Source: Ferrovibrio sp046297595 (GTDB taxonomy: Bacteria > Pseudomonadota > Alphaproteobacteria > Ferrovibrionales > Ferrovibrionaceae). Taken from it: a stretch of 64,000 nt of DNA. Numbering within the stretch: position 1 is the first letter of the stretch; each line of letters starts with the position of its first letter. Made by a program: the position numbers and the translations under genes. The notes beneath the pieces are model-generated. The model did no database searches and was not told the origin of the DNA. It saw only the letters and a list, made by a program, of their open reading frames with translations. Below, piece by piece: positions 63,864-64,000 of the stretch. The stretch covers positions 62,001 through 126,000 of the forward strand of contig NZ_JBKBHT010000003.1 in NCBI RefSeq assembly GCF_046297595.1, given 5' to 3'.

Positions 63864-64000
63864 TTATCCTTTTTTCTCGTCCTTCTTTTCCGGCTCGATC
63901 AGGTCGGCCAGCTTGCGGGTCAGGTCGCGCGCCACCGATTCCGAGACCAGATAGGCCCAGCCGGTCATGCGCCGCATCGCCTCGTTGACCTGCTTTTCCG
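63864..64000 (-). CDS. C-terminal end of an unidentified protein (5' end outside the window)
   Basis: The last 44 codons and stop of a minus-strand gene upstream of htpG. The visible end is amphipathic, with a helix (NEAMRRMTGWAYLVSESVARDLTRKLADLI) and a lysine-rich tail ending EKKG. I cannot assign a family from this piece. Confidence 0.6.
   Translation of the reverse strand, partial: EKQVNEAMRRMTGWAYLVSESVARDLTRKLADLIEPEKKDEKKG

Overview
The window is a gene-dense, GC-rich stretch of a bacterial chromosome. Several linkages point to an alphaproteobacterium, probably Rhodospirillales in the broad sense: chvI-chvG next to a short hprK, rapZ, EIIA-Man, HPr and ahcY; the AddA/AddB recombination nuclease; a DivL-like histidine kinase before tsaE, amgK and murU; and sucCDAB with lpd in one operon. 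I cannot name the genus. No rRNA, CRISPR array, insertion sequence or prophage is visible. There is one tRNA (Phe, GAA).

Layout. 1-3.3 kb: end of a Yej-type peptide ABC transporter and a GhrA-like 2-hydroxyacid dehydrogenase. 3.4-8.9 kb: two small envelope proteins, priA, fsa, a DUF484 protein and xerC. 8.9-14.4 kb: a DUF3750 protein, a DUF692 (MNIO) enzyme with its DUF2063 partner, then an opposite-strand group of an M20 amidohydrolase, a small protein and an MFS carrier. 14.5-18.5 kb: a Tat-exported lipoprotein hydrolase, a lower-GC pair of membrane genes and a DMT exporter. 18.5-26.6 kb: the TCA operon sucC-sucD-sucA-sucB-(ABM protein)-lpd, closed by a clear terminator. 26.8-32.9 kb: a LolA-like protein, ybjQ, an alpha/beta hydrolase, ftsK and an aminotransferase. 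33.2-36 kb: a three-gene operon of a stand-alone CAT-fold acyltransferase, a cytochrome P450 and a GNAT-like protein. 36-42.7 kb: a mechanosensitive channel, tRNA-Phe, an ABC exporter, a MotA/MotB pair and a DUF2306 protein. 42.8-48.9 kb: ChvI/ChvG, the regulatory PTS proteins and ahcY. 49-64 kb: DivL-like kinase, tsaE, amgK, murU, addB, addA, a DUF1223 protein, a GNAT, a Nudix hydrolase, htpG and the end of one more gene.

How the genes work together. The suc-lpd block makes 2-oxoglutarate dehydrogenase and succinyl-CoA synthetase. The PTS proteins have no sugar permease and sit beside ChvGI and RapZ, so they look regulatory. AmgK and MurU recycle cell-wall MurNAc. AddB and AddA form one break-repair complex.

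The least ordinary parts are the CAT-fold/P450/GNAT operon, the MNIO-DUF2063 pair without a visible precursor peptide, the DivL-like kinase whose ATP-binding domain has lost its key residues, a palindrome at the ahcY promoter, and a palindrome inside the promoter of an alpha/beta hydrolase. No system that I can call wholly undescribed is certain here; the P450 operon and the MNIO pair are the best candidates.
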